NCBI RefSeq assembly: GCF_030687895.1
Contig: NZ_CP117452.1
Location: 2,807,501 to 2,871,500, forward strand
From: Pseudomonas sp. FP198
Lineage (GTDB): Bacteria > Pseudomonadota > Gammaproteobacteria > Pseudomonadales > Pseudomonadaceae
DNA length: 64,000 nt
Direction: 5' to 3'
Numbering within the stretch: the stretch's first letter is position 1; every line of letters starts with the position of its first letter. The notes under the pieces were generated by a model. It saw only the letters and a program-made list of their open reading frames with translations. It was not told the DNA's origin and ran no database searches. Positions 1-8,765 of this stretch are shown piece after piece. Made by a program: the position numbers and the translations under genes.

Positions 1-698
1 GCCTGGAGGAAGCCCGTGGCCCGATGGGCATGGGCAAATGGGACCACATCCGCACCTTGTGCAACCAACCGGGCGTGGCGGAACGGTTTGCGCGCCGGTT
101 CGGGCGCGCACCGAGCGATGACGACGTGACTGCTATCTATGAGCGCTTCATGCCGCTGCAGATCGCCAGGGTGGCCGACCACTCGGACCTGATCCCCGGC
201 GCACTGGAGAGCATCGCCGCACTGCGCCAGCGCGGCCTCAGGATCGGCAGCTGCTCAGGCTACCCCCGGCAGGTCATGGACAAGGTCGTCGAACTGGCCG
301 CCGCCAAGGGCTACAGCCCCGACCATGTGGTCGCCACCGACGACGTGCCCAAGGGCCGGCCAAGCCCGGCGCAGGCCTTGGCCAACGTGATCGCCCTGGG
401 CCTGGACGATGTCGCCGCCTGCGTGAAAGTCGATGACACCGAGCCCGGCATCCTCGAAGGCCGCAGGGCAGGGATGTGGACCGTGGCGCTGAGGTTTTCC
501 GGCAACTTTCTCGGCCTCGACTGGGAGCAGTTCCAGGCTCTGTCGGCGCAGCAGCTGGCGGCCGAACGCGAGCGCATCGACGGGCTGTTTGCCGCAAGCC
601 GTCCGCATTACCTGATCGACACGATTGCCGAACTGCCCGCCGTGATCGACCACATCAACACACAACTGGCCCGCGGCGTATTGCCGTCCCATTCCTGA
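1..698 (+). CDS. phnX: Phosphonoacetaldehyde hydrolase (phosphonatase), C-terminal part
   Basis: The gene is cut by the left edge; the frame is open from base 3 and 224 residues follow the first internal Met. PhnX cleaves the C-P bond of phosphonoacetaldehyde to acetaldehyde and phosphate in the cytoplasm, the last step of 2-aminoethylphosphonate use. The family-typical stretch [15 protein letters not shown], then the HAD core ([42 protein letters not shown]), supports the call. The catalytic N-terminal Asp motif lies outside the window. It is followed 31 bp later by a binding-protein gene on the same strand, consistent with one phosphonate operon. Confidence 0.93.
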   Translation, partial: LEEARGPMGMGKWDHIRTLCNQPGVAERFARRFGRAPSDDDVTAIYERFMPLQIARVADHSDLIPGALESIAALRQRGLRIGSCSGYPRQVMDKVVELAAAKGYSPDHVVATDDVPKGRPSPAQALANVIALGLDDVAACVKVDDTEPGILEGRRAGMWTVALRFSGNFLGLDWEQFQALSAQQLAAERERIDGLFAASRPHYLIDTIAELPAVIDHINTQLARGVLPSHS

Positions 699-729
699 AA
701 AACTTCACTGACTGACACGGAGCCGTACC

Positions 730-1749
730 ATGTTCAAACGCACTGCCTGGGCCGTCGGCCTGCTTGCCGCCTGTGTTCTGCAGGCCCATGCCAATACCGA
801 ACTGACCGTCTATACGGCCCTCGAAGTCGAGCAGCTCAAGGCCTACAAACAGGCCTTCGAGCAGCAAACCCCGGACATCGAGATCAAGTGGGTGCGCGAT
901 TCCACCGGCATCGTCACCGCCAAGCTGCTGGCGGAAAAGGATCGCCCCCAAGCCGATGCAGTCTGGGGCCTGGCAGGCTCGAGCCTGGCGATTCTCAAGC
1001 AGCAGGGCCTGCTGGACGCCTACAGCCCGGCAAACCTCGGCCAGATTTCCGCCCAATACCGCGACGCCGACACGCCGCCCACCTGGGTCGGCATGGACGT
1101 CTGGGCCGCCGCCATCTGCTTCAATACGGTGGAGGCGCAAAAGCTCGGCCTGCCCAAGCCGACTCGCTGGGAAGACCTTGCCAACCCGGTGTACCAAGGC
1201 AAGATCGTCATGCCCAATCCGGCGTCGTCCGGCACTGGATACCTGGACGTCAGTGCCTGGCTGCAAACCTTCGGCGAGACCAAGGGCTGGGCCTATATGG
1301 ACAGGCTGCACGCCAATATCGGCCAGTACACGCACTCCGGCTCCAAGCCGTGCAAGCTGGCCGCCGCCGGCGAGTTCCCCATCGGCATTTCGTTCGAATA
1401 CCCGGCCATCCAGCTCAAGCGCAAAGGCGCGCCGCTGGACATCGTCCTGCCTGCCGAAGGCCTGGGCTGGGAAATCGAAGCCACCGCGATCATCAAAGGC
1501 ACGCCGAAGCTGGCGGCTGCCAGAAAACTCGCGGACTTCTCCGCCAGCCCCGAGGCGATGCAGTTATACAAAGCGAACTTCGCGGTCCTGGCGCAACCGG
1601 GCATCGCCGAACGCTTGCCGGAGCTGCCGACGGACTACGAACAACGCTTGATCCGCAATGATTTCGCCTGGGCGTCGGAGAACCGCGACAAGGTGCTGGC
1701 TGAGTGGCGCAAGCGTTACGACGGCAAGTCCGAGCCAGTCGCCAAATAA
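730..1749 (+). CDS. Periplasmic binding protein of a putative 2-aminoethylphosphonate ABC transporter
   Basis: The 339-residue product has a clear signal peptide (cleavage near AHA-NTEL, about residue 22) and the class II extracellular binding fold of the iron/2-aminoethylphosphonate family (ELTVYTALEVEQL, WVRDSTGIVTAKLLAEK, DVSAWLQTFGE). It should bind its ligand in the periplasm and deliver it to an ABC importer not seen here. The ligand is inferred from neighbours: phnX upstream and a phosphonate-associated FAD oxidase downstream. The ferric-ion-binding relatives are the main alternative. The start ATG at 730 precedes the signal peptide directly. Confidence 0.82.
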   Translation: MFKRTAWAVGLLAACVLQAHANTELTVYTALEVEQLKAYKQAFEQQTPDIEIKWVRDSTGIVTAKLLAEKDRPQADAVWGLAGSSLAILKQQGLLDAYSPANLGQISAQYRDADTPPTWVGMDVWAAAICFNTVEAQKLGLPKPTRWEDLANPVYQGKIVMPNPASSGTGYLDVSAWLQTFGETKGWAYMDRLHANIGQYTHSGSKPCKLAAAGEFPIGISFEYPAIQLKRKGAPLDIVLPAEGLGWEIEATAIIKGTPKLAAARKLADFSASPEAMQLYKANFAVLAQPGIAERLPELPTDYEQRLIRNDFAWASENRDKVLAEWRKRYDGKSEPVAK

Positions 1750-1770
1750 GCTCTGTTCTCTACTGTTCAC

Positions 1771-1796
1771 AGGCCCGGCTCGTGTCGAGCGGGCCT
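1771..1796 (+). terminator. Intercistronic stem-loop between binding protein and FAD oxidase genes
   Basis: AGGCCCG-G-CTCG pairs with CGAG-CGGGCCT around a short loop, just after the binding-protein stop codon. Only two T follow, so it may act as a partial terminator or an mRNA stabiliser that lowers expression of the downstream gene, as is common behind binding-protein genes. The function is inferred from position and structure. Confidence 0.5.
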
Positions 1797-1825
1797 TATC
1801 CGTTGATGGTTTTCAAGGAGTTTTC

Positions 1826-2983
1826 ATGTCTGAGCACGACTGTGACCTGCTGATCGTCGGCGCCGGCATCCTCGGCCTGGCCCACGCCTGGGCCGGCGCC
1901 AGGCGCGGCCTCAAGGTCAAGGTGTTCGAGCGTAGCCATACGCCCCTGGGCGCCTCGGTACGCAACTTTGGCCAGGCCCTGGTCGGCGGCCAGGCGCCGG
2001 GTGTCATGCTGGACCTGGCACGCCAGGCGAACGGTTTGTGGAAAACACTGGGCCAGGCTGCCGGGCTGCACATGCATCAGCAAGGCTCGCTGCTGTTCGC
2101 CCGTACGGAAGCCGAAGAAGCGCTGCTCGAAGCGTTCGTGAACGGGCGGGGCGCGGCATTGGGTTATCGCACCGAGCTGTTGCGTGGCGAGGCGTTGGCG
2201 GCGCTTTACGATGGCCGTTTTGCCCATCACCGCGCGGCATTGCTCGGCCTCGACGACCAACAGTTGTATTCCCGCGAGGCACTGCCGCAGATCGTCGATT
2301 ACCTGGCCCGGGCATTGGGCGTCGAATTCCATTTTTCGACGCTGGTCCGCGATGTCGAACCCCACCGTGCGCTCACCAGCGCCGGACGCTTTACCGCGCG
2401 GCACATTGTGGTGTGCTCGGGGCATGACTATCAGACGCTGCTGGCCGAACAAATCGCCGGGCTCAACCCGCAAGTGTGCGGCTTGCAAATGCTCCGCGTA
2501 CGGCCGCGCCAACCCCTGGCGTTACGTCACGCGTTGCTCACGGGGCTGAGCTGCGTGCACTATGGCGCGTTTGCCGACCTCCCTGAAGCGCAGGCCATCC
2601 GCACGCAGATCCGCACGCACCAGCCAGAGCTCGAAGCCCATGGCATCCATCTGCTCATCAGCCCAACCCCCCACGGTGACCTGATCATCGGCGATTCCCA
2701 TGTCTACGGCAGCGACATTTCACCGTTCAACGCCGAGCAGGTCGACCGCATCCTGATTGACCTGGCGCAGCACACCCTGGGCGGCGAGGTCGATGTACTG
2801 GAGCGCTGGCAGGGTGTGTATGGCGCGCGGGGGCCGGGGCCGTTCAGCGTGATTTCGGCTGCGCAGGGCGTCACGGCAGTGCTGATGCATACCGGCTTGG
2901 GTATGAGCGTGGGACTGGCGCTGGGCGAACGGACGATCGCCGCAGCGCTGGGGGAGGGGCCGTGGCAAAGCTCGGCGGCTTGA
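1826..2983 (+). CDS. FAD-dependent oxidoreductase of the phosphonate-associated (TIGR03364-type) family
   Basis: The 385-residue DAO-type flavoprotein begins with the FAD-binding motif LLIVGAGILGLAHAW (GxGxxG at 12-17) and continues with ERSHTPLGASVRNFGQ, as in amine oxidases. ATG 1826 is chosen because AAGGAG lies 5 bp upstream and the Rossmann fold starts at once; the open frame extends further upstream without meaning. Members of this family sit next to phosphonate genes, and characterised relatives oxidise 2-aminoethylphosphonate-like amines to phosphonoacetaldehyde, the PhnX substrate. That activity fits this operon but is inferred. A GC-rich stretch follows before the convergent gene. 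Confidence 0.82.
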   Translation: MSEHDCDLLIVGAGILGLAHAWAGARRGLKVKVFERSHTPLGASVRNFGQALVGGQAPGVMLDLARQANGLWKTLGQAAGLHMHQQGSLLFARTEAEEALLEAFVNGRGAALGYRTELLRGEALAALYDGRFAHHRAALLGLDDQQLYSREALPQIVDYLARALGVEFHFSTLVRDVEPHRALTSAGRFTARHIVVCSGHDYQTLLAEQIAGLNPQVCGLQMLRVRPRQPLALRHALLTGLSCVHYGAFADLPEAQAIRTQIRTHQPELEAHGIHLLISPTPHGDLIIGDSHVYGSDISPFNAEQVDRILIDLAQHTLGGEVDVLERWQGVYGARGPGPFSVISAAQGVTAVLMHTGLGMSVGLALGERTIAAALGEGPWQSSAA

Positions 2984-3035
2984 AGTCGCCGAGGAGGGCG
3001 CCTCGTCGAGGCAAGGCGCCGGTCTGGCTGACGAT

Positions 3036-3734
3036 TCAGAGCCAGTAACGCAGGCCCAGCATCACCGATTGGGCTTCATATTCGGTGCTGACATCGCCTT
3101 GAGGCAGCCGTTCGATGTCGCCGAAGTGCGCCTCGCGCGTTTTCAGGCAGCGGTAATCCAGGGACATCGACCAGTTTTCGTTCAGCTCGTAACCTACCCC
3201 TGCACCCAGTTGGTAGGCCGAGACGGTGTCGCGGTGAGTACCGCCAAACTCCACTCCACCGGCTTCCAGACCGCTGACCGTGAGGGTGGCGTAACCCAGG
3301 CCGCCGCCCAGGTAAGGGGTGAAGCGGTTGAAAGGCGCGGGCAGGTTCAAGACGTCGTACCAGAGGTTGACCATCAGGCTGGCGGCTTTCTCTTCGCCTT
3401 CGCCATCGATGCTCCCGCCGCCCTCATAGACCCGGTTGTTGAATTGGGTCAGGGTATTTTCGCGATAACCGAGTTCCACCTCCGGGCGCAGCCCGACCGG
3501 GAAACGCCAGCCTAACGCCAGGCCAGTGGCGTAGCCGGAATGCAGCGGTTGGTTGAATTCCATCTCGACGAAATCCAGGTTGTTCTGGTTGAGGTCCTGC
3601 GCCGATACCCAGTTCAGGCCGCCCATGAAGCTGGCGTAGGGGCCCAGCGTGTCGGCGAAGGTGGACGCCGGGGCGACCGCGCCCATGCCGATGATGCCCA
3701 TCACCAGGTATTGAGTGTTTTTCAGTAAGTTCAT
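3036..3734 (-). CDS. Outer-membrane beta-barrel protein
   Basis: The 232-residue protein has a signal peptide (cleavage near TFA-DTLG, about residue 28) followed by a small barrel of the OmpW/Opa-like type: alternating aromatic strands, repeated Gly-rich turns (PYLGGGLGYATLTVSG, YQLGAGVGYELNENWSMSLDYR) and a C-terminal LGLRYWL ending in an aromatic strand. It would sit in the outer membrane; substrate or role cannot be read from the sequence. It lies 73 bp downstream of the SRPBCC gene on the same strand and could be the last gene of the biosynthetic cluster or independent of it. Confidence 0.75.
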   Translation of the reverse strand: MNLLKNTQYLVMGIIGMGAVAPASTFADTLGPYASFMGGLNWVSAQDLNQNNLDFVEMEFNQPLHSGYATGLALGWRFPVGLRPEVELGYRENTLTQFNNRVYEGGGSIDGEGEEKAASLMVNLWYDVLNLPAPFNRFTPYLGGGLGYATLTVSGLEAGGVEFGGTHRDTVSAYQLGAGVGYELNENWSMSLDYRCLKTREAHFGDIERLPQGDVSTEYEAQSVMLGLRYWL

Positions 3735-3807
3735 GCTTGGTCCGAAGTGTGCCGTTATTCAAAAGATTGCGCGAGCCGGTGCGCGTGGCGCTGACGTCGC
3801 GAACAGG

Positions 3808-4284
3808 TCATACGAGGTGCAGATGTGCTTGCGCTTTGTCGAGCTCGGTGGCGTCGACAGCGTTGGCGCGTTGTTCGGCAAGGGCTCCGAGGTTGCCCAG
3901 CGCCGTGGTCATTGCCGTCGTCAGCATTTTGCGCAGCAGCCGCCGGTACAAAAAACTCAACGGACCGTAGATCCTGGCGCTATGGATGACCTGGGTTTCG
4001 TCCGGAGACAGCCTGCGCATCCGATGGTCGAATTCGAGCCGTATCCAAAGCAGTCTCGCGCTGTTGCGATAGCTTTCCTGCGGCTCCACGGCCAGCAGCC
4101 TCAATGGCATTTTCAAGCCATTGCTGAGCACACACTGACCCGCGGTTCCCGCCTGGAACGGGCCCTCGAGTTGACACTGGCTGACGTCGCTATCCCAGAG
4201 CGGGGCTTCCTGGAAATTGCTCCAGATCTTCCAGATTTCCGACGGTGGTGATTTGACTATGAGTTGAACCTTGACATCGTTCAC
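3808..4284 (-). CDS. SRPBCC (START/Bet v1-like) family protein
   Basis: The product of 158 residues begins VKVQLIVKSPPSEIWKIWSNFQEAPLWDSDVSQ..., the usual opening of SRPBCC polyketide-cyclase/lipid-binding proteins, followed by the hydrophobic cavity strands. GTG 4284 is used as start: homology begins there, and an upstream start would overlap the end of the large ketosynthase gene in another frame. As the gene directly after the ketosynthase, a role as cyclase/aromatase or product-binding protein is plausible but inferred; many SRPBCC proteins are not cyclases. Confidence 0.7.
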   Translation of the reverse strand: MNDVKVQLIVKSPPSEIWKIWSNFQEAPLWDSDVSQCQLEGPFQAGTAGQCVLSNGLKMPLRLLAVEPQESYRNSARLLWIRLEFDHRMRRLSPDETQVIHSARIYGPLSFLYRRLLRKMLTTAMTTALGNLGALAEQRANAVDATELDKAQAHLHLV

Positions 4285-4343
4285 GGCGACACCCTGTCTG
4301 TTGCGGGCACACTTGTGCCCCTGAGTTTGATCAACGCCCGGCC

Positions 4344-7300
4344 TCAGGCGGCAGGCGCGGACTGGCTCAATACTTGAGCGGTGATATTGGCTTGGCCGAT
4401 CTTTTCGCCCCGGTTGAACAGGTCGATATGGATGCGGTTGGTCTTGAATGATTGAAGCTGCGTCCCGAGGCTCGCTTGCGGAGCGAGTGACAACGGGCTG
4501 TTCCTGGGAATTGGCCGGTCCAGGGTGAAACTCAGGGCCAGCAGATTCATCGGGGTGTTGAGCGGAATACGCAGATGACCGTGGGCAATCTGCATGTAGC
4601 ACTGGCGGGCAACCTCGAGGAAATACACCATCGAGAAATGCTCGGGATCGCCCTCGTGGAAAAAATGCCCATCCGGCAGGCTGACCGTATCCACGCTCAG
4701 CCCCTGGGCGAGGCTGCTCATGGCGCTGACGATGACATTTTCCTCCCTGGCCTTGTGCAGCAGGGCCTTGTCGACACAGCGCGCGGCCGTGAACTCAGCC
4801 GCCGGCGAGGTCTCGAAGGCCGAGCTGTAGGCCATGCCCAGCACGCAGGTGCACATGACTTTTCCAGCCTGCGTGACGGTTGCCTGAAATGCCTGGCCAT
4901 CGTGGCCTTGCTCCAGGCGCAGGTCGATCACGTCTTCCTTCTGGACGTATTGCTGGAACTTGATGCTGAGCGTCTTCACGTAGGCGACGCGACCATTCAG
5001 CGGGGGCATGGCCAGTTCGACCAGTTGCATCACCCCCTCAAGCAACAGGATGCCGGGGATGTGATCCAGCGGATGGTCGAAGAAATACCGGTGACCTTCG
5101 TCCACCACCAGCCGTGCCCGCAGCGAACGCGGCTCGCGCTGGATGTGGGAAATCACCACGTGTTCCGCTCGACGCTGCCAGGGCGCCGGGCGCTGCGTAC
5201 GAGCCCCCTGGTGCAGGGCAAACAGCCCCTCCATGGCCCGGACTCGCACCCGCAACCCGGCGAGAACCGTGCTGGTCAGCATGTCGCTGAGTTGCAACAC
5301 ATCGACACCGTCGTGTTGCGGCTCGCGGACGATTTCGCCGGCATGCACTGGCGTGATGACCTGCTGCAGCTCAAGGGGCTCGTGGGCAAAGCGCAACGTG
5401 AACGGGTGTTTGATCGCAGGGGCGGGGCTCGCCGTTGCGAGGTTCCATTCGCGCAGTTTTTCAGTGAACAGCCACATCACAACCTTGCCGGCCTCACGCA
5501 CCTCGATCACCGTGTGAGCCGCCGAGCTCATCACCACCGACAAAAGCGTTTCGATGCCGCAGGCTTCAGCCAGGAAACCGGTCATCTCCTGCAACGACTC
5601 GTCACCAGGGATGCTATCGGGCTGCAACTCGCAAACCTCGACCACCGGGTACTGGGCGCGCTCCTTGCCGGCCAATCGGCACGCTTCGTCCAGCGAAGCC
5701 GCGGCATGGGCGAGTACCGCTGCGCGAATCACCAGCAGCGGCGTGTCGGTTGAACCCGCTCGATAAGGACGCAGCGCAAGCAGCCCGAGCCCTTCGCCTT
5801 GCGGTGTAGCGCTGCGGCGAGCACGGTCGACCTCGATTTCGCCGCTGATGAAGCGGCCGGCTCCGAGCAGCAGCGTCGTGATGCCGTCCTCGAACCATTG
5901 TCGGGACGCCAGCAGGGTTTGCCAGAACAGTCCTGGTGAGCCGGCCAGGGTCTGATGGAAACCCTTGAAATCGAAAATCTGCGCCGGGTAGCCGGACAAC
6001 ATGTTCGGCAACATGGTTGCCACGTCGGTCACCTCCACGCCCGGCGGGCTGCCTTGGGCCCGTGAATAGAATTGCTCGGCACTGCTATAGGCGTTGCTGA
6101 ACCGCTCCCCGCCCATGTTGCAGCACATGACCATTGCCGTACCGGCGGATCCGGCAACGCCCGGCAGGCGCCGCAACAGGTGATTGACGCGGTCGGTGAT
6201 CAACAGTTTGAAGGGATCGACGTGGGCCAGGGGCTTTGGCCCCATGCCAAATCCGTCGATATCGATGACGCGGTCCTGGGCCAGGAATCTCCCCGACAAC
6301 GGCCCGGCCGAGGCCCCCTTGCAATCGACGAAACGCCCGTAAGGGAAAGTGACCGGTGGACTAGCCGGTTGCTCAAGCCGCCGTTTGAACGCGTGCAGTG
6401 AATCGCAACCGCCCAGTGCGGCTTCCGCCTCGACGATCGCCAGGTCCAGGATCTGCACGCCTGAAGCCACAGGCGCGGGGGCGGGGAGGTCAGCGGGCAC
6501 GTATTCATCCACCACCAGATGGGCGTTGGCGCCACCGAAGCCGAAGCTGGAAATGCCTATGCGGATCGGCGATTGACGATCCTCCAGTGGCTGGACTCGC
6601 TGTGTCGCCAGGCGCAGGCAGGTGTCGTCGACTTTCAGACTGGGACAATAGTCCGGCTGGGGTGGGATGCCCTTGTGGCGCAGGATCATCAACGCCTTGG
6701 CCAGCGAAGCGCCTCCCGCCGCGGCCAGGGGATGGCCGATGACTGACTTGATCGAACCGATGGCAATTTTTTCGTCGGCGCTGCGATGGGCAGCGAAGAA
6801 ACTGTTCAGCGAGGCCAGTTCGGTCGCATCCCCTAACGGGGTGCCGGTGCCGTGGGTTTCGATGTAATCCACGCGGCCTGGATCAAGGTCCATGTAAGCC
6901 CGTTGATAAGCGCGATACTGGGCCTGCCGGCCCGGCGCAAACACCGACCCTTCGGCGCCATCGGCAGAAAGCCCCAAACCTCTCAGCACGCCCAGCGGTC
7001 GGCGTCGGGCGTTCAGGGCATCGGCCACGGGCTCGACCAGAAAGGCCGTGGCGCATTCGCCCGGCACAATACCGTCGGCATCCTCGCCGAACGCCTGCAT
7101 GCTGGCCCGGGCGGAAAAAGCCGTCAGTTGGGAGAAACCGAGGAACAATGCCGGGGGCAGAACGGTGTTGAGCGCCATGATGATCGCCTGGTCCGCCTGG
7201 CCACTGTTGAGCAGAGCCTTGGCCATGTCGATGGCATAGGGGAACGAACTGCAAGCGGTATCCACCGATAAGGCCGGGCCTCCCAAGGCAAACGCGCGCG

Positions 7301-7757
7301 CCAGCCCGGCCACCTGTTCACCGGGCGTAAAACCGGATGGCGTGTCGGTACCGCCGGGCACTGGCGTGGCGAAATAACTTTCATCGCTCCAGGACGTCGC
7401 GACTACCAATGCGGTTCGCTCGGTATTCAGTTCCGTGCCTTGCGCCGCGAGTTCGGCAAAAAGCGTCCGGAGCACGTTCTTGCCAATCGCGACCTGCCGG
7501 CCTTCATGACGGGAAGGCGTCGATGGGTCATCTGAAAGGCAGAATGCGCTGTCCAGGTAGACACGATCCTTCTCGCCGGCCTTGCTCGAAAATATCGACG
7601 CCTTCTGCAACTCCCAGCGCGCCGGCATTGCCTGGATAGGCGCTATGCCGCCCTGCGAGAGCAAGTGCCAAAGTGCGTCGGTGGACGACGCCCCTGGAAA
7701 TTCGCCGGCCATTGCGCTGAAGCACAACTCGCCCGCTGTCGTTACCGCGCCACTCAT
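4344..7757 (-). CDS. Multidomain ketosynthase - KS-like - tandem AfsA-like hot-dog protein
   Basis: The 1137-residue protein starts with an intact beta-ketoacyl synthase domain (about 1-425): nucleophile Cys169 in DTACSS, His302 in THGTGT, His342 in SVIGHP, and the terminal GFGGANAH. Residues about 430-700 resemble a second, non-catalytic KS (chain-length-factor-like: GAGRFISGEIE present, no active Cys motif). Residues about 865-1137 hold two hot-dog folds; the first has DHPLDHIPGILLLEG (894-908), close to the AfsA signature, the second EVARQCYMQIAHG (1048-1060). No acyltransferase, ketoreductase or thioesterase is present, so the ACP comes from the next gene upstream. It probably condenses an acyl chain; the hot-dog pair may dehydrate or perform AfsA-like acyl transfer. 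AGGAG precedes ATG 7757. Confidence 0.85.
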   Translation of the reverse strand: MSGAVTTAGELCFSAMAGEFPGASSTDALWHLLSQGGIAPIQAMPARWELQKASIFSSKAGEKDRVYLDSAFCLSDDPSTPSRHEGRQVAIGKNVLRTLFAELAAQGTELNTERTALVVATSWSDESYFATPVPGGTDTPSGFTPGEQVAGLARAFALGGPALSVDTACSSFPYAIDMAKALLNSGQADQAIIMALNTVLPPALFLGFSQLTAFSARASMQAFGEDADGIVPGECATAFLVEPVADALNARRRPLGVLRGLGLSADGAEGSVFAPGRQAQYRAYQRAYMDLDPGRVDYIETHGTGTPLGDATELASLNSFFAAHRSADEKIAIGSIKSVIGHPLAAAGGASLAKALMILRHKGIPPQPDYCPSLKVDDTCLRLATQRVQPLEDRQSPIRIGISSFGFGGANAHLVVDEYVPADLPAPAPVASGVQILDLAIVEAEAALGGCDSLHAFKRRLEQPASPPVTFPYGRFVDCKGASAGPLSGRFLAQDRVIDIDGFGMGPKPLAHVDPFKLLITDRVNHLLRRLPGVAGSAGTAMVMCCNMGGERFSNAYSSAEQFYSRAQGSPPGVEVTDVATMLPNMLSGYPAQIFDFKGFHQTLAGSPGLFWQTLLASRQWFEDGITTLLLGAGRFISGEIEVDRARRSATPQGEGLGLLALRPYRAGSTDTPLLVIRAAVLAHAAASLDEACRLAGKERAQYPVVEVCELQPDSIPGDESLQEMTGFLAEACGIETLLSVVMSSAAHTVIEVREAGKVVMWLFTEKLREWNLATASPAPAIKHPFTLRFAHEPLELQQVITPVHAGEIVREPQHDGVDVLQLSDMLTSTVLAGLRVRVRAMEGLFALHQGARTQRPAPWQRRAEHVVISHIQREPRSLRARLVVDEGHRYFFDHPLDHIPGILLLEGVMQLVELAMPPLNGRVAYVKTLSIKFQQYVQKEDVIDLRLEQGHDGQAFQATVTQAGKVMCTCVLGMAYSSAFETSPAAEFTAARCVDKALLHKAREENVIVSAMSSLAQGLSVDTVSLPDGHFFHEGDPEHFSMVYFLEVARQCYMQIAHGHLRIPLNTPMNLLALSFTLDRPIPRNSPLSLAPQASLGTQLQSFKTNRIHIDLFNRGEKIGQANITAQVLSQSAPAA

Positions 7758-7845
7758 ACCCTGTCTCCTGATTTGCCAAAAAGCCGGGTGACCTGACGGT
7801 CACCCGGTGTCCATTCCATGTGCGGGCAGCGTGTGCCATCGGGCC

Positions 7846-8679
7846 TCAGCCCATTCTGGCCAGAAGCGCCAGCGCGTCTTCCGGGGTACGACGCGACATC
7901 AATGCCTCACCAGCAAACTCGCTGACGGGGCACTCTTGCGCCATTGATTGGCAAAGGGCTTGCCGGTCAAAACCGGTGAGCCCCAAATCGGTAAAAGGCG
8001 TGTTGACGTCCAGTGACTGCGGTGCGTCCGAAACCAGCGGTGACAGTGCGTTGAAAAGCACCGCGCCGAGCGGCGTCTGCGCATCGGCGGAGCCAGGCAA
8101 CGGCGCCTCGGAAGGTGTGGCAGACGGCTTCGGATCGGTTTCAAGCCTGGCCAGCAGGGCCGTAGGGGTCAGGGCATCGAAGAGTTGCGAGGTCTGTTCT
8201 TTCTTGTCCGGGAAGTGCTGGGCCAACGACTCGAAAATATCAACCAGCCCTAGCGAGTCGATGCCCAGGCTTTCGAAACTTCTTTCGAAGTCGATTTGCT
8301 CCTTCTTGAAACCGGTGACCGAACTGATCTCGGCGCGCAACCATTGCTCATAGCTGAGGGCGACAGGTTGCTCGACCGGCGGTGCCGCGGCCAACACGGT
8401 CGAGTGCGCAGGCACGGGTTCCAGCGTTGCGACGCTTCTACCAGCAGCCGCCTCGATGCCATGGGCGTAGACGCCTTCCAGCACCTGCTGGTGGGCATTG
8501 AAATAATGGGCGGTGACCGATTCAGCCTGTTCCAGCAGGCGCATCAGGATCGATTCCTTCGCCATGTTGGATTCGCAGAGTGAATCGATGATTTTTTCCG
8601 AGAGGGAGAAATAGCTATGGGCTATTTTCCCGTTGGACACGATGAATTCCTGCACAACTTCATTGAGTTGCAAGCGCAT
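7846..8679 (-). CDS. Acyl carrier protein with one active and one degenerate carrier domain
   Basis: The 277-residue protein has a helical N-terminal region (1-75), a Pro/Ala linker, an ACP domain around 108-185 with the phosphopantetheine serine Ser142 in ESLGIDSLGL, another linker, and a second ACP-like segment (about 205-277) where the matching site reads DLGLTGFD, so the serine is replaced by Gly. It should carry the growing chain for the ketosynthase encoded 88 bp downstream. The N-terminal helices may dock to a partner enzyme; that is speculation. AAGGAG precedes ATG 8679. Confidence 0.85.
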   Translation of the reverse strand: MRLQLNEVVQEFIVSNGKIAHSYFSLSEKIIDSLCESNMAKESILMRLLEQAESVTAHYFNAHQQVLEGVYAHGIEAAAGRSVATLEPVPAHSTVLAAAPPVEQPVALSYEQWLRAEISSVTGFKKEQIDFERSFESLGIDSLGLVDIFESLAQHFPDKKEQTSQLFDALTPTALLARLETDPKPSATPSEAPLPGSADAQTPLGAVLFNALSPLVSDAPQSLDVNTPFTDLGLTGFDRQALCQSMAQECPVSEFAGEALMSRRTPEDALALLARMG

Positions 8680-8765
8680 GAGGTTCTCCTTAACCGTAAT
8701 TCGGTAGGTGTTTTAGACGAGCATCGAAAGTCGTGGGCCCGGGCAGAGCGCCGTCAAGCAATCAG

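Noticed and set aside
1658..1825. Longer N-terminus of the FAD oxidase gene
   Set aside because: It overlaps the end of the binding-protein gene and a stem-loop, and no homology is visible before 1826.
4575..5753. Long plus-strand open frame (392 codons) opposite the ketosynthase gene
   Set aside because: Shadow of a GC-rich gene; no domain, no ribosome binding site and biased composition.
4344..7757. PUFA synthase or type I modular PKS
   Set aside because: No acyltransferase, ketoreductase, enoylreductase or carrier domains are in the protein or nearby beyond the separate ACP.
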